In this document: positions 37,625-46,733 of the stretch, piece by piece | Layout of the letters: every line of letters starts with the position of its first letter | Numbering within the stretch: position 1 is the first letter of the stretch | Origin: Pseudonocardia lacus | GTDB taxonomy: Bacteria > Actinomycetota > Actinomycetes > Mycobacteriales > Pseudonocardiaceae | NCBI RefSeq assembly: GCF_018531445.1 | Contig: NZ_JAHDTH010000003.1 | Coordinates: forward strand, 26,175 to 90,174 | Direction: 5' to 3' | DNA: 64,000 nt | Made by a program: the position numbers and the translations under genes | The notes under the pieces: model-generated | What the model was told of the DNA's origin: nothing | The model's input: the letters and a program-made list of their open reading frames with translations, nothing else | Database searches by the model: none

Positions 37625-40600
37625 TCAGCTGACGGTGGTGATCGCGGTGGTGGTGTCGTTGAGCCAGTGGTGGGCGTCGGCGGCGCTGACCGGGGTGGAG
37701 AAGAGGTAGCCCTGGGCGAGCTGGCAGCCGACGAGCAGCAGGGCGTCGCGCTGGGCGGGTGTCTCGACGCCCTCGGCCACGACCGGGAGGTCGAGTGCGT
37801 GGGCGAGGTGGACGATGGTGCGCACGAGCGCCGTCTGGCGGGGGGAGCTCTCCATGCCGTCGACGAAGGAGCGGTCGATCTTCAGGCTGTCCACGGAGTG
37901 CAGGCGGAGGTAGTCCAGCGAGGCGAAGCCGGTGCCGAAGTCGTCGAGCGCGATGCGGATGCCGTGGTGGCGCAGGGCGGCGAGGTTGGTCGCGACCTGC
38001 GGGTCGTCGGCGAGCAGCGCGGTCTCGGTGATCTCCAGGACGAGGTGGTCGGCGCTGGTGCGGTGGCGCGCGAGCGCGCCGAGGACGCGCGCGACGAAGT
38101 CCGGGGCGCGCACCTGGTGGGCGGAGACGTTGACGTTGACCCGCACCGGGCGCCGCCGCGGCTGCCGGTGCCACGCCGTGAGGTCGCGGAGTGCGCGGTC
38201 GAGCGCCCACTCGCCCAGCGGCATGATCAGCCCGGTCTGCTCGGCGATGGGGATGAACTGGGTGGGCGGCACGGTCCGGCCGCGGGGGTCGGTCCAGCGC
38301 AGGAGCGCCTCGAAGCCGATCGTCTGACCGCCGCCGAGGTCGACGATGGGTTGGTAGTTCAGGTGGAACTCGCCGGCGTCCAGCGCGTGGCGCAGCTCGG
38401 TCCGGACCGTGATGCGGTCGACCGCGGCCAGGCTCATGTCCGGCTCGTAGCGGTGCCAGCGGTTCTTGCCGGCCTCCTTGGCGGCGCGCAGGGCCAGGTC
38501 GGCGCGGCGGAGCAGCTCGCTGGGCCCCACGACCGCGCCGGTGGTGGTGCTGTCGACGCTGGCCAGCCCGACGCTCGCGGAGATGGTCAGGCCGCCGGCC
38601 ACGGCGAACGGGGCCTCCAGCGCTCCGACGACGTGCGCGGCCAGCTGGTCCAGGTCGTCCTGCCGGTCGCTGTCGTCCTGGCCGACGTCGTCGACGAGGA
38701 CGGCGAACTCGTCACCGCTGAGCCGGGCCACGGTGTGCGGCGGCTCCAGCATGTCGCAGAGCCGGCCGGCGACGGCGAGCAGGAGCTCGTCGCCGACGGC
38801 GTGGCCCATGGCGTCGTTGATCAAGGTGAAGTCGTCGAGGTCGAGCAGCAGCACGCCGACCCGCACGCGGTTGCGCTCGGCGTCGAGGCGGGTGAGCGCG
38901 CGTTCGACGCGCTCCTGGAACAGCACCCGGTTGGCCAGGCCGGTGAGCGCGTCGTGGAAGGCGCGATCGGTCAGCTCGCGCTGCAGGCGGCGCTGCTCGC
39001 TGATGTCGCGCAGGGTGAGCACGATGGCGCGCACCGCGGGATCGTCGCGCAGGTCGCGGTAGGAGACCTCGACCTCGATGCGGTCACCGTCGGTGCGCAC
39101 GACCCGGTAGTTGCGGGTGCTGTACTCCGACACCCCGGAGCTGGCCGCCAGCGCCAGGGCGTGCTCCGCGGCCTCCCGGTCGCGCGGGTCGACCAGGTCC
39201 AGCACGCGGGTGCCGACCACCGAACCCGGTCCGAGCACGGCCGAGGTCGACGGGCTGGCGTCCTGGACCCGGCCGTCGTCGCCGACGATGAGGATCACGT
39301 CGTTGGCGTGGTGGACCAGCGTGCGGAAGTACGCCTCGGTGTCGCGCCGGTTCATCTCCCCGACCAGCCGCACCCGTTCGACGGCGAGGGCGGCCAGCGA
39401 GGCGAGCACCTCCAGCGCGCCCCGCAGGGCGAGCAGGGCCGGCTCGTCGGCCGCGACCACGAGCCGGCCGACCGGCACCCCCGGTTCGGGGTCGTCGCGC
39501 GGCACCAGCGGGCAGACCAGCGCCGCGGGTAAGCCGCGCGCGACGTCCGCGGCCGGGGCGTCCAGGGCGTCGATCCCGCGCAGCGCGCTCGACCCCGACG
39601 GCGCCCGGGTCGGTGCGGAGGACGCGGCGGGGGTCGCCTCGGCGGGGGAGTCGGCCGGCACCAGCAGCGCCGTGCGGTGGACCTCCCCGTTCGGGAGGAG
39701 CTGGGAGACGGCGTCGCGCGTCGCGGCGGCGACGGCGTCGAGGTCGGTCGCCGCGACCAGCGCGGCCCCGACCGACCGCAGCGTCCGCTCGCGCGCCATG
39801 GCCCGTTGGTGCCGGACGACCATCTCCGAGAGCCGCAGCAGCAGGAGCAGCAACAGCGCGGCCGAGCACACCGCGATCATCGGCCCGTGCCGGACGTCGC
39901 CGGTGAGCGCGTCGACCAGCAGCGCGGTCGGCACCACGAGCGAGGCCACCGCCAGCAGCGCCAACCGGCGCAGGTCCAGCTCGGCCGGTGAGCGGCGGCT
40001 GCGGACGGTCAGCTCGACCATCGACGGGTGCAGCGCCGCGCAGCCCCACGCCGCGTGGAAGACGACCCAGCCGACGTCATACGCGCGGGTCAGCGGCCAC
40101 GATCCGGCCAGCTGGCCCAGGCCGTGGAGCACGTCGGACACCAGCATCGCTACCGCGCCGAGCGCCAGCAGCAGCGCGGCGGGGGAGCGGTGGTCGACGA
40201 TCAGCAGCCGGGCCAGGACGACCAGCAGCAGGACGTCACCGAGCGGGTAGCCGATCGAGACGACCTGGCCCAGCCACGAGGGGCCGGAGTCCGTCACGGC
40301 GGGGACGATCAGCGAGATCCACAGCACCGGCGCCAGGGCGACGGTGAAGCTCAGCGCGTCGAGCAGGCTCGCCCAGTCCCGGCCGTTGGTGCGGTGCCGC
40401 ACCAGCAGCAGCAGCCCGCCCGCCGCGAGCGGGTACATGAGGAGGTGGTACGCGTCGGCGGCCGACGGGTAGGTGTAGCTCGCCCCGAGCGACGTCCGCA
40501 GCGCCGCGTAGGTGGCGTTGCCGATGCCGAACACCGCGATCGCGGAGGCGAGCAGCCACCACGCCGCCGGGTGCGCGGGGCGGTGCGCGACCGTGCCGGC

Positions 40601-40732
40601 CACCACCGCCACCACGCCGCCGACGGCGAAGACGCTCCACAGCGCGATGTGCGCCGTCGGCAGGGCGCAGACGGCGACCGTGCCGGCCAGGACCCAGGCA
40701 CCGAAAGCGGCGAACGCCGTGCTCGATCGCAT
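37625..40732 (-). CDS. membrane PAS-GGDEF-EAL cyclic-di-GMP enzyme
   Basis: 1035 residues. About nine hydrophobic segments fill ~8-295. A GAF-like region spans ~315-450. A PAS domain is at ~460-575 (EAYFRTLVHHANDVILIVGDD). The GGDEF domain (~590-750) has its motif as SGDEF (ARLSGDEFAVLV) and lacks the inhibitory RxxD. The EAL domain (~765-1015) is well preserved: GFEALLRW, NVNVSAHQ, LEITET and LDDFGTGFASLDYL. It is therefore most likely a c-di-GMP phosphodiesterase, with cyclase activity uncertain. Its leader (40733-40920) contains two strong hairpins. It stands alone between a PASTA gene and a DUF808 gene. Confidence 0.87.
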   Translation of the reverse strand: MRSSTAFAAFGAWVLAGTVAVCALPTAHIALWSVFAVGGVVAVVAGTVAHRPAHPAAWWLLASAIAVFGIGNATYAALRTSLGASYTYPSAADAYHLLMYPLAAGGLLLLVRHRTNGRDWASLLDALSFTVALAPVLWISLIVPAVTDSGPSWLGQVVSIGYPLGDVLLLVVLARLLIVDHRSPAALLLALGAVAMLVSDVLHGLGQLAGSWPLTRAYDVGWVVFHAAWGCAALHPSMVELTVRSRRSPAELDLRRLALLAVASLVVPTALLVDALTGDVRHGPMIAVCSAALLLLLLLRLSEMVVRHQRAMARERTLRSVGAALVAATDLDAVAAATRDAVSQLLPNGEVHRTALLVPADSPAEATPAASSAPTRAPSGSSALRGIDALDAPAADVARGLPAALVCPLVPRDDPEPGVPVGRLVVAADEPALLALRGALEVLASLAALAVERVRLVGEMNRRDTEAYFRTLVHHANDVILIVGDDGRVQDASPSTSAVLGPGSVVGTRVLDLVDPRDREAAEHALALAASSGVSEYSTRNYRVVRTDGDRIEVEVSYRDLRDDPAVRAIVLTLRDISEQRRLQRELTDRAFHDALTGLANRVLFQERVERALTRLDAERNRVRVGVLLLDLDDFTLINDAMGHAVGDELLLAVAGRLCDMLEPPHTVARLSGDEFAVLVDDVGQDDSDRQDDLDQLAAHVVGALEAPFAVAGGLTISASVGLASVDSTTTGAVVGPSELLRRADLALRAAKEAGKNRWHRYEPDMSLAAVDRITVRTELRHALDAGEFHLNYQPIVDLGGGQTIGFEALLRWTDPRGRTVPPTQFIPIAEQTGLIMPLGEWALDRALRDLTAWHRQPRRRPVRVNVNVSAHQVRAPDFVARVLGALARHRTSADHLVLEITETALLADDPQVATNLAALRHHGIRIALDDFGTGFASLDYLRLHSVDSLKIDRSFVDGMESSPRQTALVRTIVHLAHALDLPVVAEGVETPAQRDALLLVGCQLAQGYLFSTPVSAADAHHWLNDTTTAITTVS

Positions 40733-40920
40733 TTCGGCTCATCCTTCCGACCGGCACCCGCGCCCGTCCGTCGTCCCGGACGACGAGCGTGCCACGTGGG
40801 TCCGCACCGCGGTGGCACATGACACGATCGAGAGCAGGTGGTTGGGACAGGACGGGGAGCGGCCGTACGGGAGCGGGGCGAAACCGGTGGGCACCTTACG
40901 CCGCGCCCGCGGGCCGGTGC

Positions 40921-41883
40921 TCAGGCGGTGTGCCCGGCGGGGGTCGTCGACCGGCGCCGGCGCAGCCGCCGCACCAGGGCGACCGCGGCCACGACGACCG
41001 CGCCCACCAGCAGCCCGAGCACCGCGGAGGCCAGCGTGTTGGTGATCCAGGCCAGCAGCCCGCCCAGCGCGCCGGTCGCCGCGTGGACGGCCTCCTCGGC
41101 GTGGTGGACGACGTCGTAGGGCCACGACCAGCCCAGCTCGTCGAGCCCGACCAGGATGATGTGGCCGCCCACCCACAGCATGGCGACGATGCCGAGCGTG
41201 GACAGGAAGGCCAGCACCTTGGGCATCGCCCGGACGAGCATCGTGCCGGAGCGCTTGCTGAACGCGGAGGGGCGCTCGGCGAGGCGCAGGCCGATGTCGT
41301 CCATCTTCACGATCAGCGCGACCGCGCCGTAGACGATGGCGGTGATGAGGAACGCGACGAGCACGAGGATCAGCGCCCGGCTCCAGAACGCCTCCTCGGC
41401 CACCTCGTTGAGCGAGATGACCATGATCTCGGCGGAGAGGATGAGGTCGGTCCGGATGGCGCCCCGGACCATCGTGTTCTCCTGGTCGGGGCCGGACATG
41501 GCCGCCGGGGTGTCGTGGTGGCCGTGGCCGGACACCTTCTCCCAGACCTTCTCGGCGCCCTCGAAGCACAGGTACGCGCCGCCGACCATCAGGATCGGGG
41601 TGAGCAGCCAGGGCAGGAACTGGCTCATCAGCAGGATGATCGGCAGGATGATGAGCAGCTTGTTGCGGATCGAGCCGACGGCGATCCTGCGGACGACCGG
41701 CAGTTCCCGCTCGGCGGCGAAGCCCTGCAGGTAGCGCGGGGTCACGGCGGCGTCGTCGACGATCACCCCCGCCGCCTTGGCGCTGGCCCGGCCGGCGGCC
41801 GCGCCGACGTCGTCGATCGAGGCCGCCGCCAGCCTGGCCAGCGCGGCGATGTCGTCCAGCAGAGCTGCCAAGCCGCCCGGCAC
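40921..41883 (-). CDS. DUF808-family (YedI-like) membrane protein
   Basis: 320 residues. The opening GGLAALLDDIAALARLAAAS and DDAAVTPRYLQGFAAERELPVV are diagnostic of DUF808. Six or seven transmembrane segments follow, with the conserved GGAYLCFEGAEKVWEKV and TDLILSAEIMVISLNEV stretches. Function is unknown in the family. GTG 41883 has GGAGGTCC upstream. It is followed 188 bases later by the c-di-GMP gene on the same strand. Confidence 0.85.
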   Translation of the reverse strand: MPGGLAALLDDIAALARLAAASIDDVGAAAGRASAKAAGVIVDDAAVTPRYLQGFAAERELPVVRRIAVGSIRNKLLIILPIILLMSQFLPWLLTPILMVGGAYLCFEGAEKVWEKVSGHGHHDTPAAMSGPDQENTMVRGAIRTDLILSAEIMVISLNEVAEEAFWSRALILVLVAFLITAIVYGAVALIVKMDDIGLRLAERPSAFSKRSGTMLVRAMPKVLAFLSTLGIVAMLWVGGHIILVGLDELGWSWPYDVVHHAEEAVHAATGALGGLLAWITNTLASAVLGLLVGAVVVAAVALVRRLRRRRSTTPAGHTA

Positions 41884-41989
41884 AGCGGACCTCCAGTCCC
41901 AGCACCCGCGTGCTGCCAGCGCACTTTAACGACTCTTTAGGCGCGCTGCCGCCCGGGTGCCGATGGCCGGGAGGTGACGGCCCGTCCGG

Positions 41990-42169
41990 TCAGGACCGGG
42001 CCGAGGGCAGCGCGGGTCGCGCTTCGCCGCGGTCGCGCTGGTCAGGACGACCCGCGCTGATGTAGTCGTAGATCCGCTCGCTCACGCGCGGGTCGCGGCC
42101 GGTGGCGGGGCGCCGCGCGCACTCGGCGGATCCGTTGCCGGCGTGTGTGGCGCCGGAGTGCTTCGTCAT
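41990..42169 (-). CDS. small hypothetical protein
   Basis: 59 residues, polar, beginning MTKHSGATHAGNGSAECARR and containing a likely helix (VSERIYDYISAGRPDQ). No family is recognised. ATG 42169 has GGGAAGG 11 bases upstream. It diverges from the BenE transporter gene, sharing a region with a perfect 8-base-arm palindrome. Confidence 0.45.
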   Translation of the reverse strand: MTKHSGATHAGNGSAECARRPATGRDPRVSERIYDYISAGRPDQRDRGEARPALPSARS

Positions 42170-42254
42170 GGCGGTGCCTTCCCAGGAGCGCGCGGCATCA
42201 GCATTGCTCGATCCGATGCTCGACGAGGATGCCTGCCCGCGGCCCGCCTGCACA

Positions 42255-42276
42255 TGCAGATGAGTGTGCATCTGCA
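42255..42276. promoter_or_regulatory. palindrome TGCAGATG-N6-CATCTGCA
   Basis: Perfect 8-base arms (42255-42262 and 42269-42276) with an AGTGTG spacer, placed between the divergent small gene (42169) and the BenE gene (42378). It probably binds a dimeric regulator of the transporter. No regulator is adjacent. Confidence 0.55.
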
Positions 42277-42377
42277 CAAGAGGGTGGACGGTCGCTCCGT
42301 ACGTCGAGCGGCCGAGGCGCCGCGCTACGGTGCCCGTCGACCGCGACGGGGTCGACAGTAGAGCGGACCGGAGGGTG

Positions 42378-43661
42378 ATGACAGGCGGCGGGGACGGGGA
42401 AGTGAGCGCTCCGACGGGGCCGACGGCGCGCCGGCACCTGGTCGAGCGGCCGGTCCGCCCGTTCCCCGGGCTGCGCGGGTTCGCCCGCGACATCGGTCCG
42501 CTCTACGCCGCGAACGGCCTGATCGGGTTGGTCTTCGCGGGCACGGGGCCGGTCGCGGTGATCCTCGCCGTCGGTGCGCAGGGCGGGCTGTCCCAGACCC
42601 AGCTGGCGTCGTGGATCTTCGGGGCGTTCTTCCTCAACGGGGTCCTCACCGTCGCGGCCTGCTGGATCTACCGCCAGCCGCTGGCGTTCTTCTGGACGAT
42701 CCCCGGCGCGGTCCTGCTCGGGCCGGCGCTGGGGCACCTCGCCTGGCCGGAGGTGGTGACCGCGTTCGTGGTCACCGGCCTGCTGATCGTCGTGCTGGGC
42801 CTGACCGGGTTGGTCCGCCGCGCGATGGCGATCGTGCCGATGCCGATCGTGATGGCGATGGTGGCCGGGGTGTTCCTGCGGTTCGGGGTCGACCTGGTGC
42901 GGTCGCTGCGCGACGACGCGGCGATCGCGGCCCCGATGGTCGTGGTGTTCCTGCTGCTCAGCGCCCTGCCCGTGATCGGGCGACGGGTGCCGCCGATCAT
43001 CGCGGCGCTGGTCGCCGGCGTGCTCGCGGTCGCCGTCTCCGGGCGCTTCGCGCCGGGGGCCGGCGCCGAGTGGCTGGCCGCTCCGGTGCTGCAGGCGCCG
43101 CAGTGGTCCTGGCAGGCGGTGCTGGAGCTCGTCGTCCCGCTGGCGATCACGGTGCTGGTCGTGCAGAACGGCCAGGGGGTGGCGGTGCTGCGCGCGGCAG
43201 GGCACGAGCCGCCGGTCACCGCGATCACGCTCGCCTGCGGCGGCTGGTCGCTGCTGGGCGCGGCGGTCGGGGCGGTGTCGACCTGCTTGACCGGTCCGAC
43301 GAACGCCCTGCTCGTGGCCTCGGGGAAGCGGGAGCGCCAGTACACCGCCGGCGTGGTCTGCGGGCTGCTGGCGATGGTGTTCGGGCTGTTCGCGCCGCTG
43401 TTCACCCGGCTGATGCTGGCGATGCCGGGCGCGTTCATCGCGGCCCTCGGCGGGCTGGCCATGCTGCGGGTCCTGCAGACGTCGTTCGTCACGGCGTTCG
43501 GCGGCCGGTTCGGCTTCGCCGCCCTGATCACGTTCGTGGTGACCGTGTCCGGGGTCGAGGTCCTCAGCATCGGGTCGCCGTTCTGGGGGCTGGTCGCCGG
43601 GTTGGCCGTCGGGTGGCTGCTGGAGCGCCCCGACTTCGCCGAGCCCGGGACCTCGCCCTGA
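42378..43661 (+). CDS. benE: BenE-family benzoate/H+ symporter
   Basis: 427 residues with 11-12 transmembrane helices. Family features are FFWTIPGAVLLGPA, VVQNGQGVAVLRAAGHEPP (the conserved NGQG half-helix at the substrate site) and TGPTNALLVASG. BenE carriers import benzoate, although no benzoate-degradation genes lie in the window, so the true substrate may be another aromatic acid. ATG 42378 follows CCGGAGGGTG. It ends 9 bases before the convergent quinone reductase gene. Confidence 0.85.
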   Translation: MTGGGDGEVSAPTGPTARRHLVERPVRPFPGLRGFARDIGPLYAANGLIGLVFAGTGPVAVILAVGAQGGLSQTQLASWIFGAFFLNGVLTVAACWIYRQPLAFFWTIPGAVLLGPALGHLAWPEVVTAFVVTGLLIVVLGLTGLVRRAMAIVPMPIVMAMVAGVFLRFGVDLVRSLRDDAAIAAPMVVVFLLLSALPVIGRRVPPIIAALVAGVLAVAVSGRFAPGAGAEWLAAPVLQAPQWSWQAVLELVVPLAITVLVVQNGQGVAVLRAAGHEPPVTAITLACGGWSLLGAAVGAVSTCLTGPTNALLVASGKRERQYTAGVVCGLLAMVFGLFAPLFTRLMLAMPGAFIAALGGLAMLRVLQTSFVTAFGGRFGFAALITFVVTVSGVEVLSIGSPFWGLVAGLAVGWLLERPDFAEPGTSP

Positions 43662-43670
43662 GCGGGACCC

Positions 43671-44693
43671 TCAGAGGTCCGCGACGCGGATCAGGACCTT
43701 CCCCACGGTGCCGGCCTCGACGGCGTCGTGGGCCGCCGCCGTCTCCTCCAGCGGGAACCAGGTGAGCGGGAGGCCCGCCTCCGCCCCGACGGGCAGGGCG
43801 CCGTCCGCGAGCGCCGCGGTGACGTCGGCCGTGGCGGCCTCGAGCGCCTCCGTGCCCACGGTGTAGAGCAGCACGCCCTGGAAGCGCAGGTTCTTGGCGA
43901 AGCCGGCGCGGGTGGGGAGGCGGAACGCGTCGCCGCCGTCGTCGGCGTAGAACGCGATCGAGGCGTGGTTGGCGGCGACGGCGACGTCGATCTCCGCGTT
44001 GGCCGCGACGGAGACCTCCACGATGTGGTCGACGCCGTCGGGCGCGACGCCCAGGACGCGCTCGACCACGTCCTCGGTCCGGTAGTCGACCACGTGGTGC
44101 GCGCCGGCCGCGCGGGCGAGAGCCCCCTTCTCCGCGGAGCTCACGGTCGCGATCACGGTGGCGCCCGCCCAGCGCGCGAGCTGGATCGCGGCGTGCCCGA
44201 CCGCCCCGGCCCCGCCGGCGACCAGGACGGTCCGCCCGGCCAGCGTCCCCGGCGAGAGCCGGGTCGGGCCGTCCCCGTGCACCGTGAGCGCGCGGTGCGC
44301 GGTGAGGGCCGGCACCCCGAGGCTCGCGCCGACCGCGAAGTCGACGCCGTCGGGCAGCGGCACCGCTCGCGCCGCCGGCAGCACCACCTGCTCCTGCGCC
44401 GTGCCACCGGCCTGCTCGTGCTGGGTGAGGTAGAGCCAGACGCGGTCGCCGACGGCGAGGTGGGTGACGTCCCGGCCGACCTCGTCGACGACGCCGGCGC
44501 CGTCCTGGTTCGGCACGACCTCGGCGAAGGCGCCCCGGCGGCCGCCGCCGCTGCGGGCCTTCCAGTCGGTGGGGTTCACGCCGGAGACGGCGACGCGCAC
44601 GCGGACCTCGTCGGGACCCGGTGCGGCGGCTTCCCTGTCGACGAGGGAGAGCACGGCGGACGACCCGGACGCCGAGTACACGACTGCCTTCAT
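43671..44693 (-). CDS. NADPH:quinone reductase-type MDR oxidoreductase
   Basis: 340 residues of the zinc-free medium-chain dehydrogenase family. The GroES-like part has VSGVNPTDWKARSGG and PNQDGAGVVDEVG, and the NADPH loop is AGGAGAVGHAAIQLARW (AxGxVG type). The catalytic zinc Cys/His set is absent, as expected for QOR proteins. It would reduce quinones or enals with NADPH. ATG 44693 precedes KAVVYSASG. It lies 61 bases after an SDR gene on the same strand, so the two may be cotranscribed. Confidence 0.85.
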   Translation of the reverse strand: MKAVVYSASGSSAVLSLVDREAAAPGPDEVRVRVAVSGVNPTDWKARSGGGRRGAFAEVVPNQDGAGVVDEVGRDVTHLAVGDRVWLYLTQHEQAGGTAQEQVVLPAARAVPLPDGVDFAVGASLGVPALTAHRALTVHGDGPTRLSPGTLAGRTVLVAGGAGAVGHAAIQLARWAGATVIATVSSAEKGALARAAGAHHVVDYRTEDVVERVLGVAPDGVDHIVEVSVAANAEIDVAVAANHASIAFYADDGGDAFRLPTRAGFAKNLRFQGVLLYTVGTEALEAATADVTAALADGALPVGAEAGLPLTWFPLEETAAAHDAVEAGTVGKVLIRVADL

Positions 44694-44754
44694 GTCGCTG
44701 GGAACCCCGCGGGCGGTCGGGGCATTCCGCCCGGCACTGCATGAGCCGTCACGG

Positions 44755-45447
44755 TCAGGCGTTGCCGTAGACGGGCAGCAGGGCACCGCTGATCGGGGCG
44801 GCCGCCGGCCCGGCCAGGAACGCGATCACTTCGGCGATCGCGCGCGGCGCCACCGCACGGGCCGCGAGGTCCGGCGGCATCCACGTCCGGTTGGCCGGGG
44901 TGTCGATCACCGAGGGGAGTACGGCGTTGACCCGGATGCCGTGCGGGCGCAGTTCCTCGGCCAGCAGTTCGGTGATCCGCACGACGGCGGCCTTGCTGGT
45001 GGCGTGCGCGACCGGGGCCGGGCCGCCGACCGCGGTCTTCGACCCCACCGTGACGATCGCGCCCCCGCCGGCCGGCGTCATCCGGGCGGCGGCGGCCTGG
45101 CAGCACCACAGCACCGAGGCGACGTTCGAGGAGATCATCTGCTGCCACAGCTCCTCGGTGAGCTCGGCCAGCGAGCTGGGCCGGAAGCCGCCGGCCAGGG
45201 CCACCAGGGTGGTCGGGGTGCCGATCGCGTCGACGGCCTCGAACACCGCGCGCACCTGTTCACGCGACGAGAGCTCGCCCGCGACCGGGTGCACGCCCGG
45301 CTGCCGGGCCACCTCGTCGAGGCTGTCGCCCGGCCGGTCGACGGCCACGACCTCATGGCCGGCCTCGCGGAACCGGGCCACGACCGCGCGCCCGAGCGCG
45401 CCGGCCGCTCCGGTGACGACGACCAGGCCGTCGGGGCTGTTGTCCAT
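44755..45447 (-). CDS. SDR-fold protein with His in place of the catalytic Tyr
   Basis: 230 residues with a normal SDR cofactor loop TGAAGALG near 13 and Ser in VTVGSKTAV. Where the family has Tyr-x3-Lys it reads His-Ala-Thr-Ser-Lys (VAHATSKAAV), one residue closer to the Ser than usual. The Tyr proton donor is thus missing and the protein may be non-catalytic, regulatory, or use altered chemistry. The rest of the fold (EELRPHGIRVNAVLPS) is intact. GCAGGAGG precedes ATG 45447. It is divergent from the DUF899 gene across a palindrome. Confidence 0.78.
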   Translation of the reverse strand: MDNSPDGLVVVTGAAGALGRAVVARFREAGHEVVAVDRPGDSLDEVARQPGVHPVAGELSSREQVRAVFEAVDAIGTPTTLVALAGGFRPSSLAELTEELWQQMISSNVASVLWCCQAAAARMTPAGGGAIVTVGSKTAVGGPAPVAHATSKAAVVRITELLAEELRPHGIRVNAVLPSVIDTPANRTWMPPDLAARAVAPRAIAEVIAFLAGPAAAPISGALLPVYGNA

Positions 45448-45558
45448 CCGAACCTCCTGCAGCAGTGGGTGCCCGCCACTGTGCTGGACGGACCCGCGGA
45501 GGTCGACGCGGCGTCCCGCCACCGTTGACGCAACTCGATGATTGCTATACGTTGTGTC

Positions 45559-45574
45559 GCAACCAACCGGTTGC
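45559..45574. promoter_or_regulatory. palindrome GCAACC-AACC-GGTTGC
   Basis: A perfect 6-4-6 inverted repeat, with the inner 10-mer CAACCGGTTG also palindromic, 20 bases upstream of the DUF899 start. Nearby TTGTGTCGCAA and TTGCAATCAA sequences may be additional half sites. It is probably the operator of a TetR- or MarR-type protein not in the window. Confidence 0.6.
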
Positions 45575-45594
45575 AATCAACGCTTGGAGGGATC

Positions 45595-46335
45595 GTGAAC
45601 GACCAGACACCCGGCACGGGCCTGCCGCCCGTGGTGGACAGGACGACCTGGCAGCAGGCGCGGGACGCGTTGTTCGCCCGCGAGAAGGCGCACACCCGTG
45701 AAGGCGACGCGATCGCCGCGGCCCGACGACGGCTGCCGATGGTGGAGGTCGACGCCACCACCGAGGTCATCGGCCCGGACGGGCCGATCACGCTCCTTGA
45801 GGTGTTCGAGGGCCGTCGCCAGCTCATCGCCTACTTCCACGCCTGGTGGCCCGACCAGCCCGCCGCCGAGCAGTGCGAGGGCTGCACGTTCTTCAACAGC
45901 CAGGTCCGCGAGCTGTCCTACATCCACTCCCGCGACGCCACCTACGCCGTGCTCTGCAAGGGCCCCTACCCCGAGAGCGTGCGCTACCGGGACTTCCTGG
46001 GCCTGGAAATGCCCTGGTACTCGGTGGAGAAGACCGCGGCGCAGCTACTGGAGGGCCGGGACTGGCAGCGCCACCACCTGGTCTGCTACGTCCGCGACGG
46101 CGAGCGGGTGTTCGAGACCTACTACACCGGCGGTCGCGGCGTCGAGGTCATGGCCCCCACCCACGGGCTGCTGGACATGACCGTCCACGGACGCCAGGAG
46201 ACCTGGGAGGACTCGCCCGAGGGCTGGCCCCAGCCCTGGGGCAGCGCCGGGAACCCCCAGGTCTGGCGCACGAACGGACGCCCCATCGTCCAGTGGGCCC
46301 GGGTCGAGGCCGGCCACTCCGACGCGCTGACCTGA
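45595..46335 (+). CDS. DUF899 thioredoxin-like protein
   Basis: 246 residues. After an N-terminal helix (TWQQARDALFAREKAHTREGD), the thioredoxin-like core has the diagnostic AYFHAWWPDQPAAEQCEGCTFFNSQV with the Cys-x2-Cys pair at ~94-97, followed by MAPTHGLLDMTVHGRQE. DUF899 proteins are common in actinomycetes and are thought to be redox proteins; the reaction is not known. GTG 45595 sits 4 bases after TGGAGGG. It is a single gene, likely induced through the adjacent palindrome. Confidence 0.83.
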   Translation: MNDQTPGTGLPPVVDRTTWQQARDALFAREKAHTREGDAIAAARRRLPMVEVDATTEVIGPDGPITLLEVFEGRRQLIAYFHAWWPDQPAAEQCEGCTFFNSQVRELSYIHSRDATYAVLCKGPYPESVRYRDFLGLEMPWYSVEKTAAQLLEGRDWQRHHLVCYVRDGERVFETYYTGGRGVEVMAPTHGLLDMTVHGRQETWEDSPEGWPQPWGSAGNPQVWRTNGRPIVQWARVEAGHSDALT

Positions 46336-46355
46336 GCCGGGCACCGCCTCGCCCG

Positions 46356-46709
46356 CTACTCGACCGTGATCCGCCCGGCCCGGCGCACGACCCGCCCGAT
46401 CCGCAGCCGCAGGTGCTTGGCGTAGGCCTTGACCAGCGCGCTGTAGCCGGGGGTGGGGCCGCGGTAGAAGAAGAAGCCCCGCGGCCCGTCGACCATCTCG
46501 CCGGTGCGCACGTCGTACCGGCTGGCGTGCCAGGGGCAGACCAGGCACCCGTCGGCGTCCACGTGGCCCTTGCTGAGGTCGGCCAGCTGGTGGCGGCAGC
46601 GCGGCGAGACCGCGAAGTCCTCGCCGCGGCTCGTGCCGACGGCCCACCGGCCCACGCGGCGCACCTCGCCGGCGGTGGTTCCGGTCCTGGACGGGGACTG
46701 CTCGGACAT
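46356..46709 (-). CDS. Rieske-type [2Fe-2S] protein
   Basis: 117 residues. The cluster ligands are CRH (about 38-40) and CPWH (about 57-60), with 16 residues between Cys pairs, the standard Rieske spacing. There is no membrane anchor, so it is a soluble ferredoxin-like subunit. The ATG at 46709 is preferred to that at 46715, since GGAG is correctly spaced only for the former. It is the last gene of the type III PKS operon (24 bases after the epimerase gene) and could pass electrons to an oxidation or reduction step of that pathway. No matching oxygenase alpha subunit is nearby. Confidence 0.85.
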   Translation of the reverse strand: MSEQSPSRTGTTAGEVRRVGRWAVGTSRGEDFAVSPRCRHQLADLSKGHVDADGCLVCPWHASRYDVRTGEMVDGPRGFFFYRGPTPGYSALVKAYAKHLRLRIGRVVRRAGRITVE

Positions 46710-46733
46710 CGTCATCTCCTGTGGTGGTGGGGG

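Noticed and set aside
40733..40920. Possible riboswitch in the leader of the c-di-GMP gene
   Set aside because: Two strong hairpins (GTGCCAC arms; CGTCGTCC-G-GGACGACG) are present on the coding strand, but no conserved core of a known cyclic-dinucleotide, cobalamin or manganese riboswitch could be aligned.
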